Shown: piece after piece, positions 54,031 through 63,183 of the stretch
Layout of the letters: each line of letters opens with the position of its first letter
How positions within the stretch are numbered: the stretch's first letter is position 1
Assembly: GCF_023712425.1 (NCBI RefSeq)
Contig: NZ_JAMAYG010000001.1
Span: 558,001-622,000 of the forward strand
Source of the DNA: Rothia sp. P100
GTDB lineage: Bacteria > Actinomycetota > Actinomycetes > Actinomycetales > Micrococcaceae
Length of the DNA stretch: 64,000 nucleotides
Direction of reading: 5' to 3'
Program-made: the position numbers and the translations under genes
The notes under the pieces: generated by a model
Seen by the model: only the letters and a program-made list of their open reading frames with translations
Told to the model about the DNA's origin: nothing
Databases searched by the model: none

Positions 54031-56055
54031 TTAGTAGCTCTTGCGGCCGCCAAATTTCCTGCCGCCGAAGTCGCGTCCACCGCGGTCGCGGTCGCCGTAG
54101 CCGCCGCGTCCACCACGGTCACTGTAACCGCCACGACCACCGCGGTCGCCGCCACCGTCGCCGCCGCGTCCACCACGGTCACCGTAGCCACCACGACCAC
54201 CACGGTCGCCACCGCGATCACGATCGCCATAGCCGCCGCGCCCGCCGCCGAAACTGCGACCACCGCGTCCGCCGCCACCCTTGGGGCCGCGATCGCGCTT
54301 GATGTTGATGAATTCACCGTTAATCTGGGTATTTTCTAAGCGGTCAAAGAAGTCGCCGGGTAGATCTTCAGGCAGACCAACAATGGAGAAGTGGTCACGG
54401 ATATCGATAGAACCAACCTGCTTGCCGTTAAGGCCACCTTCGTTGGTCAGTGCGCCTACGATCATGCCGGGGTTTACGCGGGAAGAGCGACCAACGTTGA
54501 GCTTGTAGTCAACCATGCCTTCTTCCTGGCCACGACGCCCGCCGCGGGGCTTATCGTCACGGTCAGAGTCACGATCGAAGTCGCGGTCGCGGCTCTTGCG
54601 CTTGGGCTCGGGCAGGTCCTCAATGAGGAAGGATCGGCCTTCCTGGGCGATAAAGGCCAGAGCTGCTGCGATTTCTTCACCTTCAACATCATGTTCCAAG
54701 GCGTAAGCGTTAATGAGCTCACGGAACAAGCTGAGGTCTTCGGTTTCGATGGTGTCAGTGATCTGCTGAGCAAAGTTCTGCTTGCGGTTTTCGTTCACAT
54801 CATCTACTGAAGGCATGTGCATCTGCTCGACCGGCTGGCGGGTTGCCTTTTCGATCTGGCGCAGCATGTACTTTTCGCGGGGAGTCATGAACAGAATCGC
54901 TTCACCGGTACGGCCTGCGCGGCCGGTACGGCCAATGCGGTGCACGTAGGATTCGGTGTCGTGAGGGATGTCGTAATTAACGACCAGGGAGATACGTTCA
55001 ACGTCAAGACCGCGGGCCGCGACGTCGGTTGCTACCAGGATGTCAATGCGGCCATCGCGCAGGGACTCAACCGTGCGCTCACGCTGGTTCTGGGGGATGT
55101 CGCCGTTGATGGCAGCAGCCTGGAAACCGCGGGCCTTGAGCTTGTCTGCGAGCTCTTCGGTTTCGCGCTTGGTGCGAACGAAGACGATGATGCCGTCGTA
55201 ATCTTCAACCTCAAGCACGCGGGTCATTGCCTCCAGCTTGTGGGAGTGCATGACCTGCATGTAGCGCTGGCGGATGCTGGAGCTAGTGGTGGTCTTTGAC
55301 TTAACGCGAACTTCTTCGGGGTCATTGAGGTACTGCTCAGCGATTTTGCGGATGCTCTTGGGCATGGTCGCCGAGAAGAGGGCTACCTGCTTGGTAGCAG
55401 GGGTCTGCTCGAAGATTTCTTCAACGGCTTCCTGGAAGCCCATGCGTAGCATTTCGTCGGCTTCATCGAGCACCAGGTACTGCAGGTTAGAGAGGTCTAG
55501 TGAACCCTTTTTGAGGTGGTCAATGACGCGGCCGGGGGTACCTACGACAACCTGTGCACCGCGCTTGAGGCCGGACAGCTGGGGACCGTAGGGTGAGCCA
55601 CCGTAGACGGGTAGCACAGTGAAGTCGTCCATTTCGGTGGCGTAGGAGCCAAAGGCTTCTGCTACCTGCAGGGCGAGTTCGCGGGTGGGTGCAAGAACAA
55701 GCACCTGGGTGTCCTTGGTGTGACCATTGACGTCGGCCAGTTCTGCCAGACGTGAGAGAGCAGGTACAGCGAAGGCAGCGGTCTTACCGGTACCGGTCTG
55801 CGCCAGACCCACAACGTCGCGGCCGTCAAGCAACAGGGGGATGGTCTGTTCCTGGATGGGTGAGGGCTTCTCGTAGCCAACCTTTTCAAGGGCCGCTAGG
55901 ACGCGGGCGTCCAGGCCCAGGTCGGTGAAGCGTATGCCTGCTTCTTCAGCGGGTGCTTCGGTGTTTTCTGAAACATGAGTGGTGGTGTCTGCAACCGGTT
56001 CTTTGAATAGGTCGTTGGTTGCGGTTTCTGCGTTAACAGCAGTATTTTCAGTCAA
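54031..56055 (-). CDS. deaD: DEAD-box ATP-dependent RNA helicase with C-terminal RGG tail (DeaD/CsdA)
   Basis: Unwinds structured RNA in ribosome assembly and cold adaptation. The 674-residue protein has FTDLGLDARVLAALEKVGYEKPSPIQEQ (Q motif region, PSPIQEQTIP), AQTGTGKTAAF, LVLDEADEML, LFSATMP, VATDVAARGLDV and HRIGRTGRAGR. An RNA-binding DbpA-type domain follows (about 540-610), then a ~75-residue tail of RGG/GGYGDR repeats. The in-frame ATG at 56067 has no ribosome site; a TTG at 56055 has GAGG six bases upstream and is preferred. A ~350-base leader with a short upstream frame precedes it. Confidence 0.94.
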   Translation of the reverse strand: MTENTAVNAETATNDLFKEPVADTTTHVSENTEAPAEEAGIRFTDLGLDARVLAALEKVGYEKPSPIQEQTIPLLLDGRDVVGLAQTGTGKTAAFAVPALSRLAELADVNGHTKDTQVLVLAPTRELALQVAEAFGSYATEMDDFTVLPVYGGSPYGPQLSGLKRGAQVVVGTPGRVIDHLKKGSLDLSNLQYLVLDEADEMLRMGFQEAVEEIFEQTPATKQVALFSATMPKSIRKIAEQYLNDPEEVRVKSKTTTSSSIRQRYMQVMHSHKLEAMTRVLEVEDYDGIIVFVRTKRETEELADKLKARGFQAAAINGDIPQNQRERTVESLRDGRIDILVATDVAARGLDVERISLVVNYDIPHDTESYVHRIGRTGRAGRTGEAILFMTPREKYMLRQIEKATRQPVEQMHMPSVDDVNENRKQNFAQQITDTIETEDLSLFRELINAYALEHDVEGEEIAAALAFIAQEGRSFLIEDLPEPKRKSRDRDFDRDSDRDDKPRGGRRGQEEGMVDYKLNVGRSSRVNPGMIVGALTNEGGLNGKQVGSIDIRDHFSIVGLPEDLPGDFFDRLENTQINGEFINIKRDRGPKGGGGRGGRSFGGGRGGYGDRDRGGDRGGRGGYGDRGGRGGDGGGDRGGRGGYSDRGGRGGYGDRDRGGRDFGGRKFGGRKSY
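54060..54290 (-). repeat. Internal RGG/GGYGDR repeats encoding the helicase tail
   Basis: Imperfect tandem repeats, near-identical in blocks of about 24-36 bases, code for GGRGGYGDRGG-type units at the helicase C-terminus. Such arrays expand and contract easily, and the protein tail is likely flexible and RNA-binding. Confidence 0.85.
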
Positions 56056-56067
56056 TGTTTTCCTCAT

Positions 56068-56529
56068 CGAGTGGGGGTTCAGCGCTGTTGTCGTTGGTTG
56101 CGCTGCACGGGTTGTTCCCCTGGTTGCTCGCGAGGGGCCTCAGGTGAGGTCTTCATCGTGGGCGCTTATTCTTCGTCTGTTTCGGTAGCCGTGTGAACGG
56201 CTGCAACCGGTCTAACTTCTAGAAGCCAGTGACAGGTGGGTTAGATCTCGTGGCAACGGAGCTAACGTGTCTCTGCACGTGTGTGCAGGTGAAGGAGGCG
56301 CGCTTGGGCGAGCTGATACTTATCAGTTTCTCTATCGGTGGCTCAACCGTCTCACCTGTGCCATGGGGTGAAAGTTGAACGCGCGTAGCCCTGTCTGTGC
56401 CAGAAAATGGGCATGGGCGCTAAGAGAATCGTCGGGGGTTCCCGATACTTACGGTCTCAACTGTACAGGAGGTTTTGTTGTTTAAGGTGCTGTGGTGATG
56501 GAAGGTACAGCACACCTTATCTACCTCTT
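56068..56529 (-). promoter_or_regulatory. Long leader/intergenic region upstream of deaD with a small upstream ORF
   Basis: About 460 bases separate the helicase from the DUF2079 gene. Near its downstream end a 25-codon frame (56079-56156, minus) reads MKTSPEAPREQPGEQ and on, rich in Gln, Arg and Pro, and ends 24 bases before the TTG start, but it lacks a good ribosome site. Elsewhere there are several short inverted repeats. Long leaders on cold-shock helicases often control translation; here that is inference. Confidence 0.4.
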
Positions 56530-58107
56530 CTAGTCACTGATTTTGCACACAACATCGATAGTACCGACGCTGTGGTGGGGCAGGTAGGTAGCTTGGTAGC
56601 GCTCTGAGGCGTAAGCGGCGATGTCGGTGGGAGCTTTGCCGTTCCAGGCGCTTCCCAGCCTGTCAATGACCACATAGTCGGGGGCAGGTTTACCCTCGTG
56701 CCCAATCCAGTAGACGGTGTTCGGCTCGACCAGGTAGGTAAGCACCGAGAGGTCAGCAGCAACGGTGGTACCTTCCGGAATAGAGGCCAGTACCTTGTAT
56801 TTAGCGGCGTCCGATGCTGAGAGCTGGGAGGTAGCAAAACTAGGGTCTGTTAGTTGCCAGAGGGGCTGCTGCGGGGTGAGTGCCACCGCTACGGCTAGTG
56901 CTAGCGCGGGCAGACCCTGGGGTGCTAGGCGGCGGTAAGACTGCCGGAAGCGAGCGCTCCTGCCCGTTCCCCCACCTTCAGTTCGCTGGGGCCGCGCACA
57001 GACATCCAGTAGCGCTAGAAAAACAATGGGCATGAGCACCAGGGAGTAGTGCCAGGTCGAAAGCCAATAGCCCTCCTGCGGGGAGAGGAAACGCCAAAGG
57101 AGGGTGGGGAGGGCAATGAGGGCTAGAGGACTAGCTACCCAGGCGAGGACGCCGACCAGCAGAATGAGCCCCAGGGAGGCTGATTTTTGCCAGGGGTAGA
57201 AGAACTGGGCCAGAGCACCCAGTGGGTTACCGATAGCAGCTCCCACATCCAGTTTATCGGAGTAGTCGAAGATTCCCCCGGTGTTGAAGTAGGGCAGAAT
57301 CAGCCCTACAGCGAGCAGGGACCAGGTGAGGCCCCACAGCGCCAGCACGCTTGTTTCCGCAACAGCAGGGGTACTGATCCAGGATGAAAGAGCGGTGCGC
57401 AGACGCTGACGCACAGTGGTGGGGTCTTTACTCGCTGAGGGGAACACTAGGTCAGTAGCTTGCCTCAACCAGCCGGTACGAAGCAGGGCGACCAGCCCTA
57501 TAGCGGTGACCGTAATACCGATATCCTCTTTGACAAAGACAAGCGGGGCGGCCCAGTAGACGGCCCTCCGCAGCGCTTTTGCAGGCTGATCAGTCACCCT
57601 TGAAATTACCAGGTAGCCCAGGGACATGACCAGCAGAGGCAAAGCAAAAGCCACCTCGTGGAACTGCACGGAAACGGCCTGTTGCACCCCAAAGCTGAGT
57701 GCATACGCAACGCCCAGGCAGAGAGCTGAGACGGTAGGTAGCACCTGCTGAGCAAACCGCACCAGCAGGTAGACCGATAACGCAATCAGAGCATTTTGCA
57801 CGTAGAGCAAGGTTGCTGGACTGGGCCACACATAGTAGAAGGGCGTCAGGAGAAGTGTGATGGGGTGAAAGTGGTCCCCCAGCAGATTAAAGCCCTCACC
57901 CTTAATAGGGACGATGGGGGCTTGGCTGTTGGCATAAGCCTTGGCCAGCTGAGCAAAGATTCCCAAGTCCCAAGAGGGGATGACAAAATGGCGCCATTGA
58001 AACCAGGAGTAAAGGCTATAGAGCGCAAAAACGACCAACGCAAGGGCAGCAGCGAGCGCCCGCGCGCGGGTGCGGTGTGTCTCCGGGAGTAAAGCTAACG
58101 GTGCCAT
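56530..58107 (-). CDS. DUF2079 multi-pass membrane protein
   Basis: A 525-residue membrane protein with roughly nine to eleven hydrophobic segments and the DUF2079 motif SWDLGIFAQLAKAYANSQAP near residue 45, followed by GDHFHPITLLLTPFYYVWP. The soluble C-terminal part (about 425-525) is likely extracellular. DUF2079 proteins resemble membrane glycosyltransferase-like proteins, but activity is unknown. A divergent glycosylase gene starts 80 bases away. Confidence 0.85.
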   Translation of the reverse strand: MAPLALLPETHRTRARALAAALALVVFALYSLYSWFQWRHFVIPSWDLGIFAQLAKAYANSQAPIVPIKGEGFNLLGDHFHPITLLLTPFYYVWPSPATLLYVQNALIALSVYLLVRFAQQVLPTVSALCLGVAYALSFGVQQAVSVQFHEVAFALPLLVMSLGYLVISRVTDQPAKALRRAVYWAAPLVFVKEDIGITVTAIGLVALLRTGWLRQATDLVFPSASKDPTTVRQRLRTALSSWISTPAVAETSVLALWGLTWSLLAVGLILPYFNTGGIFDYSDKLDVGAAIGNPLGALAQFFYPWQKSASLGLILLVGVLAWVASPLALIALPTLLWRFLSPQEGYWLSTWHYSLVLMPIVFLALLDVCARPQRTEGGGTGRSARFRQSYRRLAPQGLPALALAVAVALTPQQPLWQLTDPSFATSQLSASDAAKYKVLASIPEGTTVAADLSVLTYLVEPNTVYWIGHEGKPAPDYVVIDRLGSAWNGKAPTDIAAYASERYQATYLPHHSVGTIDVVCKISD

Positions 58108-58190
58108 GAGCCTCTTAGATGCGGCTAAAATCTGTCCGTCCCAGTATAGAGGAGGCTCTCTTCAACTTATCCATTGGTAGTCATGAGAAA

Positions 58191-59189
58191 ATGGTGACCA
58201 TGTTGCGGGCGTCCTTCACCCTTGAGCCAAGCCACAGGTTGCACCTGGGGCAGACCTTTGCTCCCCTGCAGCGTGGCACTTTTGACCCGCTCTTCAGATC
58301 GGTGAAGGATGTTCGCGGACAGGCTTACTGGGCTACAGCCCGCGAGGGCAGCACCGGTCTTCTGGTTCGCTTTCGCCGGGAAGCCGGGGGAGGTTTAGAA
58401 GCTCCAGTGGCGGTCACCCTCTGGTCTGAGGCTACTGGCGCCCAGGCCGTTGCTGATTTTGAGTCTTTTGCCCGCAGGGTTCCCGCCTGGCTGGGTGAAG
58501 ATGACCACTGGTCTGCTTTCTACGGGTCGGATACCTGGGAGCTCCTCCCCCAGCGCCTACAAATTACTCGTGCGCACAATCCGGGTTTACGGTTACCTGC
58601 CATCGGTCTGCTCAGCCAGAACCTGATTCAGGCGATTACCGAGCAAAGGGTGACAGGTATCGAGGCGATGGGCGGCATGCGTGCCCTGCTGCGTCAGTAT
58701 GGTCAGCCGGTGCCTGCCACCGGTGAGCCGGACCAGCCTGCCGGTATGCTCATCTTCCCTGAAGCCTCAGTATTTACAAGTATCCCCTCGTGGACCTGGC
58801 ATCGGGCCGGTTACGACCGTGCCCGGTCTGATGCCATTGTGCAGTACGCGCGAACCGCAAATTCTTTTGAACGCCTGGCATCAGCAGGTGATGTGGCACC
58901 CCTAGCGCGGGCCTTGGCGTCCTTACCCGGTGTAGGGCCATGGACGATCTCTGAGACTCTACAGCGTTTCTGCGGGCACCCCGATGCGGTATCGGTGGGT
59001 GACTACCACCTGGCACACCATGTAACCTATGCCTTTGACGGCAGGCGCGGGGACGATGCGCGCATGGTTGAGCTATTAGCCCCCTATCGAGGGCATCGGC
59101 AACGGGTCGTTAGCCTAATTAAGGCTGCGGGCATTTCTGAGCCACGCCGCGCAGCTCGTCTAGCTCCAGAAGATCACCGGTCCTTCTAA
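58191..59189 (+). CDS. DNA-3-methyladenine glycosylase II (AlkA-like, HhH-GPD)
   Basis: Removes alkylated bases from DNA. The ~332-residue chain has the helix-hairpin-helix LASLPGVGPWTISETLQRF and the catalytic aspartate in SVGDYHLAHH. The N-terminal domain (about 1-150) matches no motif I can name. The start at ATG 58191 (MVTMLRASF) or 58200 is preferred to an earlier in-frame ATG at 58119. It may act on other lesions than 3-methyladenine. Confidence 0.86.
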   Translation: MVTMLRASFTLEPSHRLHLGQTFAPLQRGTFDPLFRSVKDVRGQAYWATAREGSTGLLVRFRREAGGGLEAPVAVTLWSEATGAQAVADFESFARRVPAWLGEDDHWSAFYGSDTWELLPQRLQITRAHNPGLRLPAIGLLSQNLIQAITEQRVTGIEAMGGMRALLRQYGQPVPATGEPDQPAGMLIFPEASVFTSIPSWTWHRAGYDRARSDAIVQYARTANSFERLASAGDVAPLARALASLPGVGPWTISETLQRFCGHPDAVSVGDYHLAHHVTYAFDGRRGDDARMVELLAPYRGHRQRVVSLIKAAGISEPRRAARLAPEDHRSF

Positions 59190-59199
59190 CTTTCCCCAT

Positions 59200-59234
59200 A
59201 GAAAAACCGCCACCGGGTAGCACCCGGTGGCGGC
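59200..59234 (-). terminator. Terminator after trxA
   Basis: CCGCCACCGGGT (59207-59218) pairs perfectly with ACCCGGTGGCGG (59222-59233); minus-strand tail TTTTTC. Confidence 0.93.
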
Positions 59235-59253
59235 CAGAAAACTTGTTGAAAGC

Positions 59254-59637
59254 TTATTCGGCGTTTTCTTGCTGAGCCTTTTCGGCGTCAGCGACCTGCT
59301 GGTGAACTTCAGCCATATCGAGGCCCTGAACGGCTTCGATAACCTGATCGAACTGCTGAGCGTTCAACGCGCCGGGTTGAGAGAAAACGAGCACTCCTTC
59401 ACGGAAGCCCATAATGGTGGGGATAGAGGTGATGCCCGCAGCGGCTGCGAGCTGCTGCTGGTCCTCGGTATCTACTTTGCCGAAGGTGATGTTCTCGTGC
59501 TTCTGCGAAGCCTCTTCGTAGATAGGAGCGAACTGCTTACAGGGGCCGCACCAGTCGGCCCAGAAGTCGAGAAAGAGAATGTCTGATGATTCGACGTTCT
59601 GGGTGAGGTTTTCTTGCGTGATTTCAATGGTTGCCAT
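59254..59637 (-). CDS. trxA: Thioredoxin
   Basis: Disulfide reductase with the active site FWADWCGPCKQFAP at about residue 28-41, and IPTIMGF with the cis-proline. 127 residues from ATG 59637 (MATIEITQ). The C-terminus has an extra ~25-residue acidic helix (MAEVHQQVADAEKAQQENAE), unlike short thioredoxins. It lies about 120 bases downstream of the catalase, with a terminator between. Confidence 0.94.
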   Translation of the reverse strand: MATIEITQENLTQNVESSDILFLDFWADWCGPCKQFAPIYEEASQKHENITFGKVDTEDQQQLAAAAGITSIPTIMGFREGVLVFSQPGALNAQQFDQVIEAVQGLDMAEVHQQVADAEKAQQENAE

Positions 59638-59707
59638 GAAAAACACGCTACAGGTTTAGCGGTGTTTTTCCAAGCGGTTTCACTTTGAAAGAACTCTCAA
59701 CGACCAG

Positions 59708-59746
59708 CAAGAAGCCCACCTTCTCCCTGAGAAGGTGGGCTTCTGA
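59708..59746 (-). terminator. Terminator after katA
   Basis: AGAAGCCCACCTTCTC (59710-59725) pairs perfectly with GAGAAGGTGGGCTTCT (59729-59744) around CCT; no long T-run on the minus strand. Confidence 0.85.
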
Positions 59747-59763
59747 GCTAGCAAGGGTGAAGC

Positions 59764-61254
59764 TTATGCTTCGCCGGCACCAACGGGGTCATCCCCACCC
59801 TGGCCATCGCGGCCGCGGGCTTCGAGCTTGGCGCCGAAGTCAGCATCCACGTTCTTCCAGTACTGGATGAAGCGGGGGTAGATGATGTCGTCCAGGTCAG
59901 GTGCTTGACCTGCCAGGGTGTCCAGCATACGCTCGCGCTGCTCTTCGGTGTAAACCTCGCGCAGCAAGGTGCGTGCCTGACCGAAGTCATCGTCCTCAGC
60001 GTGCAGGGTGTAAGCTGCGCGCACCAGGGCGCCATCTGCTTCCCAGCCGTTATCTACAACAGCGTTGTCATCGCTCTGATGACCGCGGCCGTAGGAGTTG
60101 GGTGCATAAACGGGAGCATCGCCGCTGTGGAAGTATTGCATGTGGCCTTCCTTGTCGTACGAGTTTACCGCGTTGATGGGAGCGTTCACTGGCAGCTGGT
60201 TGTAGTTAGTGCCAATGCGGTGACGCTGAGCATCGGGGTATGAGAAAACACGGCCGATGAGCATCTTGTCGGGGCTGATGCCGGTACCTGGAACGGTGTT
60301 GGAGGGCGAGAATGCAGCCTGTTCAATCTGTGCAAAGTGGTTGACGGGGTTCTCGTTCAGAGTGAAACGTCCAACCTTGATGCGTGGATAGTCCTTCTTT
60401 GACCAGGTCTTGGTCAGGTCGAAGGGATTGAAGCGGTACTTCTTGGCGTCCTCGTAAGGCATGATCTGAACGTACATGGTCCAGCTGGGGAAGTCGCCCT
60501 TCTTGATGGAGTCAAAGAGGTCACGACGGTGATAGTCGGCATCTTTACCAGCGAGCGCTTCAGCTTCTTCGTTAGTGAAGTTCTCTACGCCCTGGTCGGT
60601 AAGGAAGTGGTACTTGACCCAGAACTTCTCGCCACTCTCGTTGACCCACATGTAGGTGTGGGATGAGTAACCGTTCATGTGGCGCCAGCTAATAGGCAGA
60701 CCGCGGTCGCCCATCAGGTAGGTGACCTGGTGAGCGGACTCGGGTGAACGAGTCCAAAAGTCCCACTGCATGTTGCCATCGCGCAGTCCTGAATCGGGCA
60801 AACGCTTCTGGGAGTGGATGAAGTCGGGGAACTTCATGGGATCACGCACGAAGAAGATGGGGGTATTGTTACCCACCATGTCGAAGTTACCCTCTTCGGT
60901 GTAGAACTTCAGCGAGAAACCGCGCACATCGCGCCAGGTATCGGGTGAGCCGAGCTCACCTGCAACGGTGGAGAAGCGTGCCAGCATGCGGGTCTTCTGA
61001 CCGGGCTGCAGGAAGTCTGCCTTGGTGTACTGGGAAACGTCTTCGGTGACTTCCAGTTCACCGAAGGCGCCGGAGCCCTTAGCGTGGGGGCTGCGCTCGG
61101 GCACACGCTCACGGTCGAAGCGTGCTAGCTTCTGTACCAGAGCTACGTCGTGCAGCAGCAGGGGGCCGTCATTGCCCACAGATAGTGAGTGAGCATCTGA
61201 CTGACGACGCTCACCGGTTTCGGTCGTCGAGGGGATGGTGGGGTCGAACTTCAA
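59764..61254 (-). CDS. katA: Monofunctional heme catalase
   Basis: Breaks hydrogen peroxide into water and oxygen. The 496 residues have [20 protein letters not shown] (catalytic histidine), [37 protein letters not shown], and [20 protein letters not shown] with the heme tyrosine. The start is TTG (61252-61254), with AAGGAG seven bases upstream; the longer frame runs into furA. It follows the Fur-family gene by 19 bases, the furA-kat arrangement of actinobacteria. Small-subunit (clade 3) type by length. Confidence 0.95.
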   Translation of the reverse strand: MKFDPTIPSTTETGERRQSDAHSLSVGNDGPLLLHDVALVQKLARFDRERVPERSPHAKGSGAFGELEVTEDVSQYTKADFLQPGQKTRMLARFSTVAGELGSPDTWRDVRGFSLKFYTEEGNFDMVGNNTPIFFVRDPMKFPDFIHSQKRLPDSGLRDGNMQWDFWTRSPESAHQVTYLMGDRGLPISWRHMNGYSSHTYMWVNESGEKFWVKYHFLTDQGVENFTNEEAEALAGKDADYHRRDLFDSIKKGDFPSWTMYVQIMPYEDAKKYRFNPFDLTKTWSKKDYPRIKVGRFTLNENPVNHFAQIEQAAFSPSNTVPGTGISPDKMLIGRVFSYPDAQRHRIGTNYNQLPVNAPINAVNSYDKEGHMQYFHSGDAPVYAPNSYGRGHQSDDNAVVDNGWEADGALVRAAYTLHAEDDDFGQARTLLREVYTEEQRERMLDTLAGQAPDLDDIIYPRFIQYWKNVDADFGAKLEARGRDGQGGDDPVGAGEA

Positions 61255-61273
61255 GGTCGTTCTCCTTCTTGTG

Positions 61274-61693
61274 TTAAGGGGTTTGACAATCGGCACACAC
61301 TCCCCGAAAGAGCACTTCAGCGATTTTTATATCGAAGCCTGTGCCCTTTGGCGGGTGCATGCAGGGTGTCGCCTGCTCGAAGCAGGGAATGTCCTCCAGT
61401 CGCCCGCACACGGTGCAGACAATATGGTGGTGGTTATCCCCTGAATCCAATTCGAACCGCGATGTCCTTCCGTCCACTGCGGCCCGTCGCAGAATCCCAG
61501 CGCTTGTGAGGGCGTTGAGAATGTCGTAAATAGCCTGCGTCGAGACTGAACCCAGCCGCTTGCGCACCTCCGCTGCGATGGCATCAGCCTGCAGATGGGG
61601 TTGCTCAGCGACCACGCCAATCGTCGTTACGCGAGGGGCAGTTACGCGCAAGCCGGCACCCCTGAGGGCCTCCGTAATTTGCTTGCTTTCCAT
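61274..61693 (-). CDS. furA: Fur-family peroxide regulator (FurA/CatR-like)
   Basis: Probable metal- and peroxide-sensing repressor of the catalase that follows. The 139 residues show the winged helix [20 protein letters not shown], the histidine-rich [18 protein letters not shown] metal region and the C-terminal CADCQTP; CxxC pairs (CTVC, CADC) form the structural zinc site. ATG at 61691-61693. A palindromic site of PerR/CatR type lies 22 bases upstream. Confidence 0.9.
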   Translation of the reverse strand: MESKQITEALRGAGLRVTAPRVTTIGVVAEQPHLQADAIAAEVRKRLGSVSTQAIYDILNALTSAGILRRAAVDGRTSRFELDSGDNHHHIVCTVCGRLEDIPCFEQATPCMHPPKGTGFDIKIAEVLFRGVCADCQTP

Positions 61694-61714
61694 ACTCCCA
61701 TTCTAAATCAGTTT

Positions 61715-61731
61715 TCTGGAATCATTCAAGA
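61715..61731. promoter_or_regulatory. Fur/PerR-type operator of furA-katA
   Basis: TCTGGAAT-C-ATTCAAGA: the two arms agree at seven of eight positions around a central C, and the GAATCATTC core is that of PerR and CatR operators. Located 22 bases before the furA start, so autoregulation is likely. Confidence 0.78.
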
Positions 61732-61827
61732 TTACGGAGGGTTCTGTCTAAATTAACTTTGAGTAAACGTCTGAGATCCTGGTGTAGCACCGGTAGCCCT
61801 TACCCGGTGAGTAAAGGGAAGTTTAAA

Positions 61828-61858
61828 CAAAAAATCCCGGTTCATAAGAACCGGGATT
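61828..61858 (-). terminator. Terminator after tRNA-Tyr
   Basis: AATCCCGGTTC (61833-61843) pairs with GAACCGGGATT (61848-61858); minus-strand tail TTTTTTGTTT. Confidence 0.93.
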
Positions 61859-61863
61859 GTTTG

Positions 61864-61945
61864 TGGCAGATGAGGGATTTGAACCCCCGTAGGCAATGCC
61901 AGCTGATTTACAGTCAGCCCCCTTTGGCCGCTCGGGTAATCTGCC
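61864..61945 (-). tRNA. tRNA-Tyr (GTA)
   Basis: Minus strand, 82 bases, class II with a long variable arm: acceptor GGCAGAT/ATCTGCC, anticodon arm CTGACTGTAAATCAG with anticodon GTA, T arm GGGGGTTCAAATCCCTC. A terminator lies just downstream. Confidence 0.96.
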
Positions 61946-62071
61946 GTGTTCAATTTCTTGAACCGTTCGTTTGAGCGAACAGTAGAATACTTTACACGCC
62001 TTTGCAGAGTTTGCAAACTCTAGGTGGTATCTGTGACTAAGCCTACGAAACCAGAGGCTTGGGCGACTGTT

Positions 62072-62428
62072 TTAGGAGGTAACCGTGAGGGACAGCTCCT
62101 GCTCTAGCAAGAGCGAAATCTCCATGTTTTCAAGATAGGTATAAGCCTGCTCCACGGTGCACATACCGCTGAGAATTTCACGACCGAGATTTTCTTTGAC
62201 GCCCTCAAAGCGTGCGCGGAGGGCTTCAACATAGAGTGTTGAGCCAAGATTAGGCGCAAAATCTAGAGGTTCAGTCTCTTGAGAGAAACTCTCCTGGTCA
62301 AGTTCAGCAATCAGGTTTTTGTAGTCGCGTTGAACCTGTTCTTCGCTCACCTTCATTTCAGCGAGCGGGTCAGATGACAGTGCATTGCCCCCGTGGGGTG
62401 CCCGTATCTCTTTTCTGTTTTCGAACAT
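62072..62428 (-). CDS. Small hypothetical protein
   Basis: A 118-residue acidic protein starting MFENRKEIRAPHGGNALSS. It is mostly helical by pattern, with no membrane segment or cysteine except one in SGMCTVEQA; the C-terminal half (ENMEISLLLEQELSL) is amphipathic. No family recognised. It is a lone minus-strand gene between tRNA-Tyr and the divergent YajQ gene. The frame is well defined, but expression is unproven. Confidence 0.65.
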   Translation of the reverse strand: MFENRKEIRAPHGGNALSSDPLAEMKVSEEQVQRDYKNLIAELDQESFSQETEPLDFAPNLGSTLYVEALRARFEGVKENLGREILSGMCTVEQAYTYLENMEISLLLEQELSLTVTS

Positions 62429-62600
62429 ACCCCCTATTCTCGTCCATCAAGGTTAATCCTTCCTGAGAATTTAGTGACAGTTTCATAACGATTTATATTC
62501 TGAGCGAGAAGGCCCTAAGACAAGGTACCGTTATAGGTAACACCACCCCGCACCCGTGGGGCCTATACCGCTCTATCTATCCACGAAAGAAGGCGCGCTC

Positions 62601-63092
62601 ATGGCTAGCGATTCATCATTCGACGTTGTCTCTAAGGTTGATAAACAAGAGATTTCTAACGCGCTCAACCAAGCTCAAAAAGAAGTAGCGCAGCGCTACG
62701 ACTTCCGCGGCGTTGGCGCTGAGATTGATTTCTCGGGCGAGAAAATTCTCATTAAGGCTAATTCAGAGGAGCGAGCTCTAGCTGTGCTCGATGTTTTCCA
62801 GTCCAAACTGGTTAAACGTGGCATCTCGCTCAAATCTCTGGACGCCGGTGACCCCTATGCATCTGGTAAGGAATACCGTATCGAATCTTCTATCAAAGAA
62901 GGTATCGCCCAAGACCAGGCTAAAAAAATCACGAAACTTATCCGAGATGAAGGCCCCAAGAGCGTTAAGGCAACCATTCAGGGTGATGAGTTGCGCGTTA
63001 CCTCAAAATCTCGCGACGATCTGCAGGACGTTATCGCACTGCTAAAGGGTGCTGACCTTGAGGTAGATCTTCAGTTTATGAACTACCGCTAA
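62601..63092 (+). CDS. yajQ: YajQ-family cyclic-di-GMP/nucleotide-binding protein
   Basis: A 163-residue two-domain ferredoxin-like protein. It starts [20 protein letters not shown], the standard YajQ N-terminus, and has [18 protein letters not shown] and [11 protein letters not shown] at the end. Some relatives bind cyclic-di-GMP; in actinobacteria the ligand is not established. The start ATG 62601 is preceded by AAGAAGG; a longer frame is rejected. Confidence 0.93.
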   Translation: MASDSSFDVVSKVDKQEISNALNQAQKEVAQRYDFRGVGAEIDFSGEKILIKANSEERALAVLDVFQSKLVKRGISLKSLDAGDPYASGKEYRIESSIKEGIAQDQAKKITKLIRDEGPKSVKATIQGDELRVTSKSRDDLQDVIALLKGADLEVDLQFMNYR

Positions 63093-63124
63093 AGGCCAAT
63101 TGGCCTAGCCTCGCAGAACCTCAC

Positions 63125-63163
63125 AACCCCTACCGGGTTTACCCGGTAGGGGTTGGTTTTATT
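63125..63163 (+). terminator. Terminator after yajQ
   Basis: AACCCCTACCGGGT (63125-63138) pairs perfectly with ACCCGGTAGGGGTT (63141-63154), followed by GGTTTTATT. It may also serve htpX on the other strand. Confidence 0.92.
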
Positions 63164-63183
63164 AGACGTAGAGTGCCGAGAGC

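Noticed and set aside
54024-54317. Two antisense/alternative frames rich in Arg/His or Ala/Val over the helicase tail
   Set aside because: They are by-products of the GC-rich RGG repeat; the helicase frame is conserved through this stretch.
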